Assembly: GCA_035532295.1 (NCBI GenBank)
Contig: DATKRH010000292.1
Coordinates: 1 to 64,000, forward strand
Source of the DNA: DASUBV01 sp035532295
Lineage (GTDB): Bacteria; Actinomycetota; Actinomycetes; Streptosporangiales; Streptosporangiaceae
Length of the DNA: 64,000 nt
Reading direction: 5' to 3'
The position numbers were made by a program, and so were the translations under genes. The notes under the pieces are model-generated. The model did no database searches. It was not told where the DNA came from and saw only the letters and a list, made by a program, of their open reading frames with translations. Positions 47,172-56,045 of the stretch are shown here, piece by piece (within the stretch, counting starts at the first letter, position 1; each line of letters begins with the position of its first letter).

Positions 47172-49454
47172 GTGACCATGACGGCCGTCGGCTCCGATTC
47201 CGATTCCCTGCTTGACGGGCTGAACCCGCAGCAGCGGGCCGCCGTGGTGCACGAGGGCGGCCCGCTGCTCATCGTGGCCGGGGCGGGCTCGGGCAAGACG
47301 CGGGTGCTCACGCACCGGATCGCCTACCTGCTGGCGCAGCGGCACGTCGCGCCGCGCCAGATCCTGGCCATTACCTTCACCAACAAGGCGGCCGGCGAGA
47401 TGGCCGCCCGCGCGGCGGCACTGACCGGGGCGCGCGCCCGCTCGATGTGGCTGCTGACCTTCCACTCGGCCTGCGTGCGCATCCTGCGCCGCGAGGCGGA
47501 CCGGTTCGGCTACCCTTCCTCGTTCTCCATCTATGACCAGGCTGACTCGCAGCGGCTGATGGCCCTGGTCTGCCGCGAGCTGGAGCTGGACGCCAAGTAC
47601 CACCCGCCCAAGGCCATGCTGGCCCAGGTCTCGAACCTGAAGAACGAGCTCGTCGACTACGAGAGCGCGACGGCGAAGGCCTCGGGATACCGGGAGAAGG
47701 CGCTGGCGCAGGCCTACGCCGAGTACCAGCGCAGGCTGGTCGCGTCCGGGGCGATGGACTTTGATGACCTGATCATGGTGACGGTGCACCTGCTCCAGGC
47801 CTTCCCGCAGGTGGCAGCCGAGTACCGCGGCAGGTTCCGGCACGTCATGGTGGACGAGTACCAGGACACCAACCATGCGCAGTACGTGCTGGTCCGCGAG
47901 CTGGCCGGCCAGGGCAGTGCGGCCAAGGGCAGGGCCACGCCGACGGTCGGTCCAGACGGCGAGCCCATCCCGCCGGCCGAGCTGGTCGTCGTGGGCGACG
48001 CCGACCAGTCGATCTACGCGTTCCGCGGCGCCACCATCAGGAACATCGAGGAGTTCGAGCGGGATTTCGCGGGCGCGCGGGTCATCCTGCTGGAGCAGAA
48101 CTACCGCTCGACGCAGAACATCCTGGCCGCGGCCAACGCCGTCGTCTCCCACAACCCGGGCCGGGTGCCGAAGAACCTGTGGTCCGATGCGGGCGATGGG
48201 CCGCCGATCGTCGGCTACGTCGGCGACAGCGAGCACGACGAGGCGGCGTTCGTCGCCGAGGAGGTCGACCGGCTCGCCGACGAGGGCGAGGCCACAGCCG
48301 GGCAGGTCGCGGTGTTCTACCGGACCAACGCGCAGTCCCGGGTCTTCGAGGAAGTCTTCATCCGGGCCGGCCTGCCCTACAAGGTGGTCGGCGGCGTCAG
48401 GTTCTACGAGCGCCGCGAGATCCGCGACATCCTCGGCTACCTCCGGCTGATCGCCAACCCCGGCGATGAGGTATCGCTGCGCCGGGTGCTGAATACGCCC
48501 CGGCGCGGGATCGGCGACCGGGCCGAGGAGTACGTGGCGGCCTTCGCCCAGCGGGAGCGGATCACCTTCGCCCAGGGACTGGCCCGCCCGGCCGACGTGC
48601 CGGGCCTGGCCGCCCGGTCGGCGCGCGCCATCGAGGCGTTTAATGAGCTGATCGGCGGGCTGCGGGCGGCCGCGCAGGCCGGCAGCGCGGTCGGGGACCT
48701 GACCGAGGCAGTGCTGGACAAGACCGGCTACGTGACCGAACTGCAGGCCTCGACCGACCTGCAGGACGAGAGCCGGATCGAGAACCTCAACGAGCTGGTC
48801 TCGGTGGCGCGGGAGTTCGATAGCCGGCAGCTTGAAGCACAGCAGCCCGGCACGCTGACCGAGTTCCTGGAGCAGGTCTCGCTGATCGCCGACGCCGACC
48901 AGATCCCCGAGGGCGAGGAGCACGGCGGCATGGTCACGCTGATGACCCTGCATACCGCCAAGGGCCTGGAGTTTCCCGTCGTGTTCCTGACCGGGCTGGA
49001 GGAGAACATCTTCCCGCACGAGCGGTCGATGGGCGACGACCGGGAGCTGGCGGAGGAGCGGCGGCTGGCCTACGTCGGGATCACCCGGGCGGAGCAGCGG
49101 CTCTACCTGACCCGGGCCATCTCCCGGGCGTGGTTCGGGCGGCCGGCCTACCACCAGCAGTCCCGGTTCCTGGCCGAGGTGCCGCAGGAGCTGATCGAGT
49201 GGCGGCGCTCGGAGGCCGCCGCCGCGCCGCCCGCATCGGAGCGGCTGGCCCGGCGGCCCGGCGTGCAGGCTCTGGGCAACCGCCGCGTGCCGTCGCTGGA
49301 GCCTGGCGACCGGGTCACCCACGACTCCTACGGGCTGGGCACGGTCCTGTCGGTGGAGGGCCGGGGCGACGACCCCGAGGCCAAGATCGACTTTGGCGGC
49401 GACTACGGGATCAAGCACCTGGTGCTGCGCTACGCGCCGATCGAGAAGCTGTAG
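47172..49454 (+). CDS. pcrA: ATP-dependent DNA helicase PcrA/UvrD
   Basis: A 760-residue superfamily 1A 3'-5' helicase for repair and replication-transcription conflicts. Motifs in order: LNPQQRAAV (Q motif), AGAGSGKTRVL (Walker A), ITFTNKAAGEMAAR (Ia), MVDEYQDTNHAQY (II), GDADQSIYAFRGA (III), LEQNYRSTQNIL (IV), TLHTAKGLEFPVV (V), and YVGITRAEQRLYL (VI). The C-terminal GDRVTHDSYGLGTVLSVEG is the Tudor-like segment that binds RNA polymerase. A short insert (GQGSAAKGRATPT) lies between motifs II and III. The GTG at 47172 is 6 nt after TAGGCT (47160-47165), so a leaderless mRNA is likely; an ATG two codons on is an alternative. Confidence 0.96.
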   Translation: MTMTAVGSDSDSLLDGLNPQQRAAVVHEGGPLLIVAGAGSGKTRVLTHRIAYLLAQRHVAPRQILAITFTNKAAGEMAARAAALTGARARSMWLLTFHSACVRILRREADRFGYPSSFSIYDQADSQRLMALVCRELELDAKYHPPKAMLAQVSNLKNELVDYESATAKASGYREKALAQAYAEYQRRLVASGAMDFDDLIMVTVHLLQAFPQVAAEYRGRFRHVMVDEYQDTNHAQYVLVRELAGQGSAAKGRATPTVGPDGEPIPPAELVVVGDADQSIYAFRGATIRNIEEFERDFAGARVILLEQNYRSTQNILAAANAVVSHNPGRVPKNLWSDAGDGPPIVGYVGDSEHDEAAFVAEEVDRLADEGEATAGQVAVFYRTNAQSRVFEEVFIRAGLPYKVVGGVRFYERREIRDILGYLRLIANPGDEVSLRRVLNTPRRGIGDRAEEYVAAFAQRERITFAQGLARPADVPGLAARSARAIEAFNELIGGLRAAAQAGSAVGDLTEAVLDKTGYVTELQASTDLQDESRIENLNELVSVAREFDSRQLEAQQPGTLTEFLEQVSLIADADQIPEGEEHGGMVTLMTLHTAKGLEFPVVFLTGLEENIFPHERSMGDDRELAEERRLAYVGITRAEQRLYLTRAISRAWFGRPAYHQQSRFLAEVPQELIEWRRSEAAAAPPASERLARRPGVQALGNRRVPSLEPGDRVTHDSYGLGTVLSVEGRGDDPEAKIDFGGDYGIKHLVLRYAPIEKL

Positions 49455-49490
49455 GGGTGACGGCGAGGCGGTGATGCAGGCGGTCGCGAG

Positions 49491-50669
49491 TCAGGTGCAG
49501 GTGACGGCCGATGGGGCGGTATTGGTGCCGGTGTAGCTGGCGGTGAAGCCGACCGTGGCGGTGCCCCCCGGCGCGAGGCTGCCGTCGTAGGAGGCGTTGG
49601 TCACGGTCACCGCCTGGCCGGACTGCGCGGAGGTCCCGTTCCACAGGTTGCTGATCTGCTGGTTTCCGCCGAACGTCCAGCCCAGCCGCCAGCCGCTGAG
49701 CGTGCCGGAGCCGGTGTTCTTGACCACGACCTGGCCCTGGAACCCGCCGGACCAGCTACTGGTGACCGAGTAGGCCGCCGAGCATACGGCCGGCCCCGAG
49801 GACGTCGGGCTGGGGGACGGGCTGGGGGATGTCGGGGTGGGGGACGGGCTGGGGGAGGAACTCGATCCGGCCACGGTGACGGAGAAGGAACTGGTCGCCA
49901 GCCCGGCCCCGCCCTGCCAGAGCTCGAAGCCGGCCTCGACGTCGATGAGGTAGCAGGAACTGGACAGGTAACCGCGGCTGACCGCGTCCTGCGCCAGCGT
50001 CCCGACGTCCAGGTTGCTCACCGAGGTGGTGGCGGTCGTCATGGAGTAGGAAATGGTGTTCCAGCTCGACTGGCCGCCTTCCCAGATGTTGTAGGTGTGC
50101 CCGCCGACGCTGACGCCGCTGGCCACCTGCGAGCCGAAGGGCTGCACGCTTCCGTTGTGGTTGAGCCAGACCATCAGCTCCGTGCAGTTCGGCTGGCCCG
50201 ACGTGGCCGGCGTCTTGTTGAACCAGATGTCGTAGGCCACGTCGTAGGCGCTGCTGCCGCCTGGCTGGGTGGTGCTCCAGCTGGTCGTCACCTGCCCGGG
50301 CGTCAGCTTCGACACCTGGACCGGCGTGGTGGTCAGCCCGCCGGAACTGCAGCTACCCCAGTGGCAGCCCTGGTAGATCGACGGATAGCTACCGGGTGAG
50401 CCGTTGGTCGCGTTGGCGATCGACGAGTTGGCGACCGTGAAATCGGCATTCCCGTCGGTGCTGACGCATTCCGACGCGCTGGAGTCGTACTCGTTGTTCT
50501 GCACGATGTAGCTGCCGCCAGCCACCGAGGCGGTCTGCTCCTGGCACAGGCTGGTGGTCGCGGCCTGGGCGCTAGTGATGCCGAAGGCCGCGGCGCCGGC
50601 CGCCACGACGGCCAGGGCCGCGGCGATCGCGAGAACGGGCCTGGTCGGGATACGGGCGCGACGGCTCAT
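49491..50669 (-). CDS. Secreted GH12 endoglucanase with CBM2
   Basis: A 392-residue secreted cellulase. The signal peptide covers about residues 1-37 (RRARIP..., AAALAVVAAGAAAF, cleavage near SAQA-AT). The GH12 domain (about 38-260) carries both catalytic glutamates, in TELMVWLNHNG and GFELWQGGAGL. A Ser/Pro/Thr linker follows (about 268-290), then a family 2 cellulose-binding module (about 292-392) with surface Trp residues in SSWSGGFQGQV, WRLGWTF and NLWNGT. It cleaves internal beta-1,4-glucan bonds. The ATG at 50669 overlaps the stop of the GH6 gene by 4 nt (ATGA), so the two enzymes are made together. Confidence 0.93.
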   Translation of the reverse strand: MSRRARIPTRPVLAIAAALAVVAAGAAAFGITSAQAATTSLCQEQTASVAGGSYIVQNNEYDSSASECVSTDGNADFTVANSSIANATNGSPGSYPSIYQGCHWGSCSSGGLTTTPVQVSKLTPGQVTTSWSTTQPGGSSAYDVAYDIWFNKTPATSGQPNCTELMVWLNHNGSVQPFGSQVASGVSVGGHTYNIWEGGQSSWNTISYSMTTATTSVSNLDVGTLAQDAVSRGYLSSSCYLIDVEAGFELWQGGAGLATSSFSVTVAGSSSSPSPSPTPTSPSPSPSPTSSGPAVCSAAYSVTSSWSGGFQGQVVVKNTGSGTLSGWRLGWTFGGNQQISNLWNGTSAQSGQAVTVTNASYDGSLAPGGTATVGFTASYTGTNTAPSAVTCT

Positions 50670-52018
50670 GGCGTCGCGTCCTGGGCCAGTTGCAGTGCCT
50701 CCTGCGGGAACCAGGCACCGGCCGCCGCGTCGTCCGTTCCCCACAGCGGATCGAACAGCTGCTGAGCGGCCATCGTGGTGGGCCAGCCCGGCTGAGTGTA
50801 AGCGGAGTAATCCCAGGCCCGCACGCCGCCCGCGGCGTCGCACTGGCCGTCGGACTCGCCGGGCACCTTCACCCACAGGTAGGCGTCGAGCAGTGCGACG
50901 CCGGTGTCGGCGGTCGGCCGGATGCCGGTCCCGGCCCCCGGCGGATCGCACCAGCTGCCGGCGGCCAGCGCCGAGATCACGCTGGCGGGCTGGTCGTAGG
51001 GCGGGTTGGCGTACTGCGTCATGCCGTTCGGCCCGTTGCCGTTGCGGCTGGTGTCGATGACGAAGTGCGTCGTGGCGGCCGCGTTGCCCAGGTTCTGCGC
51101 GTACCACTGCGTGGTCAGGCCCCAGGTGCTGAAGTCGGACTGGGTCGCGGGGTAGTACTGGCTCGCGCAGGCCGACGGGTTGCCGGCGTAGGCACCGGCG
51201 GGATCGGTGACCATCGCGATGCAGTCCGAGATCCACGTTCCGTAGTCGACGAGCTCGGGCGTCGGCTGGTAGTTCGACACGTCCAGGTAGAAGCCCTGCG
51301 CCTGCTGGACGCCGCCCTCCAGCAGCCGCTGGGTCATCGTGCCGACCGACTGCCAGGCGCTGTGGGTGCCGTCGAGGTAGACGCTGACGCCGGGGTCCTT
51401 CTCCAGCGCGCTGACGGCGTAGCTGACCTCGGCGATCCGCTCGCTGTCGGTGAACGGGTAGCTGGATGAGGGCGGCAGGTTGCAGTCGGAGGGCAGCTTG
51501 CCGAGCGAGTCTGGTTCCAGGATGACCACCGCCCGCGCGTGGCCGATGCCGCGGGCCAGTCCGTTGATCCAGGCCTCGTAGTCGGCCTGAGTCAGGGCCC
51601 CGCCGGCCGAGTACTGGGCGCAGTCGCGGCCGGGAATGTCGTAGGCGACCAGGACCGGCTCGGCGCGCTGCCGCGCGGCCGCGATGACCGTCTGCCGCAC
51701 CTGGCGCCGCACCTGCGCGGGCGTGCCACCGTCGAGCCAGACCGCGGTCGGCGTCGTCGTCATCCTGGCGATCAGCGCCGCGTCGCGGCGGTGACCGGCC
51801 GCCAGGAGTTGCTGCTCCTGGGCGATGGCGCCGGGGTCGGCGGGCGGCACGTAGAACCGCGTGGGCCGGCTGAAGGCGTGGCGGCCCGTGGTGGTGTGGC
51901 CCGTGGTGGCGGCCGACGCCGGGCCGGCCGTTAGCGGGGCCGCCGCTAAGGCCAGGACGGGCAGCGTGGCGGTCGCTGTCCACTGAAGCGCGCGCAGCGC
52001 GAGTCGTCGGCGTCTCAT
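50666..52018 (-). CDS. Secreted GH6 cellulase
   Basis: A 450-residue glycoside hydrolase family 6 enzyme (cellobiohydrolase or endoglucanase). A signal peptide of about 36 residues starts MRRRRLALRAL and ends PASA-AT. Catalytic residues: Asp in AVVILEPDSLGKLP (acid), Asp in AYDIPGRDCAQ, with SRNGNGPNG and LWVKVPGESDG forming the conserved C-terminal active-site loops. It has no carbohydrate-binding module of its own. GGGAG lies 6 nt before the ATG. It is paired with the GH12/CBM2 enzyme, which would act on internal sites, and is preceded by the LacI-type regulator on the same strand. Confidence 0.93.
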   Translation of the reverse strand: MRRRRLALRALQWTATATLPVLALAAAPLTAGPASAATTGHTTTGRHAFSRPTRFYVPPADPGAIAQEQQLLAAGHRRDAALIARMTTTPTAVWLDGGTPAQVRRQVRQTVIAAARQRAEPVLVAYDIPGRDCAQYSAGGALTQADYEAWINGLARGIGHARAVVILEPDSLGKLPSDCNLPPSSSYPFTDSERIAEVSYAVSALEKDPGVSVYLDGTHSAWQSVGTMTQRLLEGGVQQAQGFYLDVSNYQPTPELVDYGTWISDCIAMVTDPAGAYAGNPSACASQYYPATQSDFSTWGLTTQWYAQNLGNAAATTHFVIDTSRNGNGPNGMTQYANPPYDQPASVISALAAGSWCDPPGAGTGIRPTADTGVALLDAYLWVKVPGESDGQCDAAGGVRAWDYSAYTQPGWPTTMAAQQLFDPLWGTDDAAAGAWFPQEALQLAQDATP

Positions 52019-52126
52019 GAGAGCTCCCGGGACAAGAGGCGGCTGTTACTGAAACATTTCCGGAACGTAACACGACCTTGCCGCAGGATCAATGGTGGCT
52101 AATAGTGGTCAACCGTCCAGGGCTGG
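52019..52126 (-). promoter_or_regulatory. Upstream region of the cellulase pair with a dyad
   Basis: The gap between the LacI gene and the GH6 gene holds the palindrome ttccggaa (52058-52065) with a central CG as in many LacI-family operators, flanked by gttac (52045-52049) and gtaac (52067-52071). The consensus CebR operator of streptomycete cellulase genes (TGGGAGCGCTCCCA) is not present. A -35/-10 pair could not be assigned. Confidence 0.4.
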
Positions 52127-53206
52127 TCAGCCCGGCGGCGCGGTCGAATCCCGGATGACCAGGGTGGTCTCTAGTTCCACCCGCATCGGCTCGATGCGCC
52201 GGTCCTCGATCTGGCGCAGCAGCAGGCTGACCGCGATCCGGCCCATCTCCGCCAGCGGCTGGCGGACCGTGGTCAGGCCCGGTACCACCGACACGGCCTC
52301 GCTCGTGTCATCGAATCCGACGACCGACAGATCGGCGGGCAGGCGCAGGCCCCGGTCCCGGGCGGCCTGCATGGCCCCGATGGCCATGCTGTCGTTGAAC
52401 GCGAAGATCGCAGTCGGGGGATCGGGCAGGTCCAGGAGGGCCGCGGCGGCGCGCCGGCCTCCGCCGACGGTGAAGTCCGAGGAAACGATGATGGCGGGGT
52501 CGGGCAGCGCGCCCTCGCCTGCCAGCGCCGCGTGGTAGCCGCGCAGCCGTTCCTGGCTGGCCAGCCAGCTCTCCGGCCCGGTGATGGCCGCGATGCGCCG
52601 GTGCCCGAGTTCCAGCAGCTGGCCGGTGGCCAGGGTGGCTCCCGCAGAGTGCGCGGCCGACACGACGGGGAAGCCGGCGGCCATCTCCCGGAGCGGATCG
52701 ACGACGACCAGGGGGAATCCCCGGGCGGTTAGTCCTAGCAGTTCGGCGGTCGACTCCTCGGGCAGCACGAGGATCGCCCCGTCGGTCGCGCCGTGCGCCA
52801 GTCGCTCGAGCAGCGATGCCTCGCGGCTGCGTGAGTGGCGGGTCGGGCACAGCACGGCGCGCATGTCGTGCTCGTACAGAGCCTCGGCGGCGCCTGACAA
52901 GATGACGGCGAAGTAACCGGGATGAACGACCGGCATGATGACGCCGACGAGGGCGGTGCGCGCCGGTCCGGACCCCGTCCGCGCGGTCCTGGGCCGCGGG
53001 CTGGCCGGGTAGCCGCGCTCCCGCATGACGCGCCGCACCGTCTCGCGCGTCTGCACCGAGACGTCCGCGTGGCCGTTGACCACGCGGGAGACCGTCGCGA
53101 TGGAGACCCCGGCCTGCTCGGCGACCTGCCGGATGGTCACTCGCCCGTGGCTGGCGTCTCGCCCGTCGACCTGCACATGAGCATTGAAGCACCCTGGCGC
53201 GGGCAC
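52127..53206 (-). CDS. LacI-family transcriptional regulator
   Basis: A protein of up to 359 residues. The HTH is VTIRQVAEQAGVSIATVSRV followed by VNGHADVS and the hinge region; the C-terminal sugar-binding domain shows TALVGVIMPVVHPGYFA, GHRRIAAITGPESW, AIFAFNDSMAIGAMQAA and LSVVGFDDTSEA. Its place directly upstream of the GH6/GH12 cellulase genes on the same strand suggests that it represses them and responds to cellobiose or another oligosaccharide (inference). The start is uncertain: GTG 53206, 53176 or 53140; the last places the HTH right at the N terminus as in many LacI proteins. None has a good ribosome-binding site. Confidence 0.88.
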   Translation of the reverse strand: MPAPGCFNAHVQVDGRDASHGRVTIRQVAEQAGVSIATVSRVVNGHADVSVQTRETVRRVMRERGYPASPRPRTARTGSGPARTALVGVIMPVVHPGYFAVILSGAAEALYEHDMRAVLCPTRHSRSREASLLERLAHGATDGAILVLPEESTAELLGLTARGFPLVVVDPLREMAAGFPVVSAAHSAGATLATGQLLELGHRRIAAITGPESWLASQERLRGYHAALAGEGALPDPAIIVSSDFTVGGGRRAAAALLDLPDPPTAIFAFNDSMAIGAMQAARDRGLRLPADLSVVGFDDTSEAVSVVPGLTTVRQPLAEMGRIAVSLLLRQIEDRRIEPMRVELETTLVIRDSTAPPG

Positions 53207-53354
53207 ACGACCCGCGCACGGGGCGCGCGCGGTCGCTACGCGAGTGCCCGGCTGCCCGCCTCGCCTGCGCGGCGGCTACGCTGCGAGTGGCGAGCTTAGC
53301 CAGCTGGCTAAGCCGGTGGTTATGCCGGTGGTTATGCCAGTGGAGGCGTATTTC

Positions 53355-53780
53355 ATGAGCAGCATCCGGATCGTGATCGCCAAGCCTGGCCTCGACGGCC
53401 ATGATCGCGGTGCCAAGGTGGTGGCGCGAGCCCTGCGCGATGCCGGGGTGGAGGTCATCTACACCGGGCTGCACCAGACCCCGGAGCAGATCGTCGCCGC
53501 CGCCCTGCAGGAGGACGCCGACGCCATCGGCCTGTCGGTGCTGTCGGGCGCGCACATGACCCAGTTCCGCCGGGTGCTGGAACTGCTGGCGGAGCGGCAG
53601 GCGAGCGACATCGTGGTTTTTGGCGGCGGGATCATTCCGGACGCCGACATCGCCGAGCTCAAGCACCTGGGCGTGGCGGAGATTTTCACCCCCGGCGCCT
53701 CCACCACGCAGATAGTGGACTGGGTCCGGTCGGCGCTGGCCGGCGACGAGGCGAAGGGTCACGCGCAGACCGCGGGCTGA
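53355..53780 (+). CDS. Stand-alone B12-binding subunit (methylmalonyl-CoA mutase C-terminal type)
   Basis: A 141-residue cobalamin-binding protein. The base-off motif DGHDRGAKV (DxHxxG), LSVLSGAHM (SxL) and VFGGGIIP (GG) are all present, and the start IRIVIAKPGLDGHDRG is that of the C-terminal domain of methylmalonyl-CoA or isobutyryl-CoA (IcmB) mutases. As a separate small protein it should pair with a large catalytic subunit encoded elsewhere. GGAGG lies 9 nt before ATG 53355, which excludes the longer frame. It precedes sucCD; a mutase product, succinyl-CoA, is the substrate or product of SucCD, but the operon link is uncertain because of the 100-bp gap. Confidence 0.9.
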   Translation: MSSIRIVIAKPGLDGHDRGAKVVARALRDAGVEVIYTGLHQTPEQIVAAALQEDADAIGLSVLSGAHMTQFRRVLELLAERQASDIVVFGGGIIPDADIAELKHLGVAEIFTPGASTTQIVDWVRSALAGDEAKGHAQTAG

Positions 53781-53880
53781 CGCGGCGGACCCCGCCCGCC
53801 CGCACTAGGCTGCCTGCGCAGCCAGGCCAGCCGACCAGCAGGCCGGCCGATAACACTGCCGAGCACGAAGGACGGCCCGA
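53781..53880 (+). promoter_or_regulatory. Upstream region of sucC
   Basis: A TAGGCT hexamer at 53805-53810 is a possible -10 box and would give an untranslated leader of about 65 nt. GAAGGA lies about 9 nt before the sucC GTG. Confidence 0.4.
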
Positions 53881-55077
53881 GTGGACCTGTTTGAGTACCA
53901 GGCGAAGGATCTCTTCGCTTCCTATGGCGTTCCGATTCAGCAGGGCAAGATTGCCACTACCCCGGCGGAGGCGCGGGCGATCGCGGCCGAGTTCATCGCC
54001 GCCGGAAAGCCGGGCGTCGTGATCAAGGCCCAGGTGAAGACCGGCGGGCGCGGCAAGGCCGGCGGGGTGAAGCTCGCCAGCGACCCGGATCAGGCCGCGG
54101 CCAAGGCCGAGCAGATCCTGGGCATGGACATCAAGGGCCACACCGTGCACTCGGTGCTGGTCGCCGAGGACATCGACATCGCGCAGGAGTATTACCTCTC
54201 GTTCCTGCTTGACCGGGCCGACCGCACGTTCCTGTCGATGTGCTCGGTCGAGGGCGGTGTCGAGATCGAGGAAGTCGCCCGGACGAACCCGCGGGCGCTG
54301 GCCAAGATCCCGGTCAGCCCGCTCACGGGCGTGGACGCGGCCAAGGCGGCGGAGATCATCGCGGCCGGCGGCCTGCCGGAGGAGGCGCGGGCGGGCGCGG
54401 TCGCGCTGGCCGAGCGGATGTGGGCGGTGTTCACCGACGAGGATGCCACCCTGGTCGAGGTCAACCCGCTGGTGCTGACCGGCGACGGCCGGGTCATCGC
54501 CCTGGACGCCAAGGTCACCCTCGATGACAACGCGGCCTTCCGGCAGGACTACGCGCAGTTCGCCGACCCGAGCGCGACTGACCCGCTGGAGGCGCGCGCC
54601 AAGGCCAAGCACCTCAATTACGTGAAGCTGGACGGCGCCGTCGGCATCATCGGCAACGGCGCCGGCCTGGTGATGTCCACGCTCGATGTCGTCGCCTACG
54701 CGGGCGAGGAGTTCGGCGGGGTGCGGCCGGCCAACTTCCTGGACATCGGCGGCGGCGCCTCGGCCGAGGTGATGGCGAACGGGCTGGACATCGTGCTGTC
54801 TGACCCGTCGGTCCGCAGCGTCCTGGTGAACGTGTTCGGCGGGATCACCTCCTGCGACGCGGTGGCTAACGGGATCGTGTCGGCGATCGGGATGCTCGCC
54901 GAGCAGGGCGAGCCGGTCAGCCACCCGATCGTGGTGCGGCTAGACGGCAATAACGCGGCGCAGGGCCGCGCCATCCTGGATCAGGCGGGCATCGCCGTGG
55001 TGGAGCAGGTGGCGACGATGGACGATGCGGCGCGGCGCGCCGCCGAACTGGCCGCTGCGGCCGCGACGGGAGCATGA
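53881..55077 (+). CDS. sucC: Succinyl-CoA synthetase (ADP/GDP-forming) beta subunit
   Basis: A 398-residue ATP-grasp subunit that, with SucD, makes ATP or GTP from succinyl-CoA. The start MDLFEYQAKDLFASYGVP is typical (GTG at 53881). Seen: VIKAQVKTGGRGKAGGVKL in the ATP-grasp lid, TLVEVNPLVLTGDGRVIALD with metal-binding Asn and Asp, GNGAGLVMSTLDV, and FLDIGGGASAEV in the C-terminal domain that contacts SucD. sucD follows 1 bp after the stop. Confidence 0.97.
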   Translation: MDLFEYQAKDLFASYGVPIQQGKIATTPAEARAIAAEFIAAGKPGVVIKAQVKTGGRGKAGGVKLASDPDQAAAKAEQILGMDIKGHTVHSVLVAEDIDIAQEYYLSFLLDRADRTFLSMCSVEGGVEIEEVARTNPRALAKIPVSPLTGVDAAKAAEIIAAGGLPEEARAGAVALAERMWAVFTDEDATLVEVNPLVLTGDGRVIALDAKVTLDDNAAFRQDYAQFADPSATDPLEARAKAKHLNYVKLDGAVGIIGNGAGLVMSTLDVVAYAGEEFGGVRPANFLDIGGGASAEVMANGLDIVLSDPSVRSVLVNVFGGITSCDAVANGIVSAIGMLAEQGEPVSHPIVVRLDGNNAAQGRAILDQAGIAVVEQVATMDDAARRAAELAAAAATGA

Positions 55078-55078
55078 G

Positions 55079-55966
55079 GTGGCGATCTTCCTGACCGGCG
55101 ACAGCCGGATCATCGTGCAGGGCATCACGGGCTCGGAGGGCCGCAAGCACGGGGCCCGGATGATCGCGGCGGGCGCCAGGGTGGTCGGCGGTACCAACCC
55201 GCGCAAGGCCGGCCAGTCGATCGAGCTGTCCGGCGAGCAGGTCCCCGTCTTCGGGACGGTGGCCGACGCCATGGCCCAGACCGGCGCCGACGTCTCGGTG
55301 GTCTTCGTGCCGCCGTCCGGCACCAAGGCGGCCGTCATCGAGGCGGTCGACGCGAGGATGCCGCTGGTCATCGTCATCACCGAGGGCGTTCCAGTGCATG
55401 ACACGGCGGCCTTCTGGGCTTACGCCGGCGCGGCCGGGAACGTTACCCGCATCGTCGGCCCCAACTGCCCGGGTGTCGCCTCGCCGGGTAAGTCGAATGC
55501 CGGGATCATCCCGGCCGACATCTCCACCGAGGGCCGGATCGGGCTGGTCTCCAAGTCGGGCACGCTGACCTATCAGATGATGTTCGAGCTGCGTGACATC
55601 GGATTCTCGACGGCGGTCGGTATCGGCGGGGACCCGATCATCGGCACGACCCACATCGACTGCCTGCGGGCGTTCCAGGACGACCCGGAGACCGACGCGA
55701 TCGTCATGATCGGCGAGATCGGCGGCGACGCGGAGGAGCGCGCGGCGGCCTTCATCGAGAAGAACGTGACCAAGCCCGTGGTCGCCTACGTGGCCGGCTT
55801 CACCGCGCCAGAGGGCAAGACGATGGGCCACGCGGGCGCGATCATCTCCGGTTCGGCCGGCACCGCGCAGGCCAAGAAGGAAGCGCTGGAAAAGGTGGGC
55901 GTGCGCGTGGGCCGGACGCCGAGCGGGACCGCGCAGCTGGTGCGCGAGCTCATGCAGGCACGCTGA
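55079..55966 (+). CDS. sucD: Succinyl-CoA synthetase alpha subunit
   Basis: A 295-residue subunit with a CoA-binding Rossmann domain (VQGITGSEGRKHGARM, GGTNPRKAG) and the phosphohistidine domain (GHAGAIISGSAGTAQAK with the active-site His). Also GPNCPGVASPGKSNAGIIP and SKSGTLTYQMMFELRD. The GTG at 55079 was chosen, with GGGAG upstream, because it gives the usual N terminus (AIFLTGDSRIIVQG). It is cotranscribed with sucC. Confidence 0.97.
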   Translation: MAIFLTGDSRIIVQGITGSEGRKHGARMIAAGARVVGGTNPRKAGQSIELSGEQVPVFGTVADAMAQTGADVSVVFVPPSGTKAAVIEAVDARMPLVIVITEGVPVHDTAAFWAYAGAAGNVTRIVGPNCPGVASPGKSNAGIIPADISTEGRIGLVSKSGTLTYQMMFELRDIGFSTAVGIGGDPIIGTTHIDCLRAFQDDPETDAIVMIGEIGGDAEERAAAFIEKNVTKPVVAYVAGFTAPEGKTMGHAGAIISGSAGTAQAKKEALEKVGVRVGRTPSGTAQLVRELMQAR

Positions 55967-56045
55967 GGGCCGAGTCCTGCAGGCACTTGAGGTGCGCGCG
56001 GCGCGCCTCCGCGCTTGCCGGGCGGGCAGTTGTCAGGCTTGAGCC

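Noticed and set aside
45510..49418. A continuous 1302-codon minus-strand reading frame opposite the permease and pcrA genes
   Set aside because: It is a GC-rich antisense shadow: composition is full of Arg, His, Gln and Asp-Gln runs, it shows no domain, and it covers two well supported genes on the other strand.
52019..52126. CebR operator
   Set aside because: No TGGGAGCGCTCCCA or one-mismatch version was found; only a CG-centred ttccggaa dyad is present.
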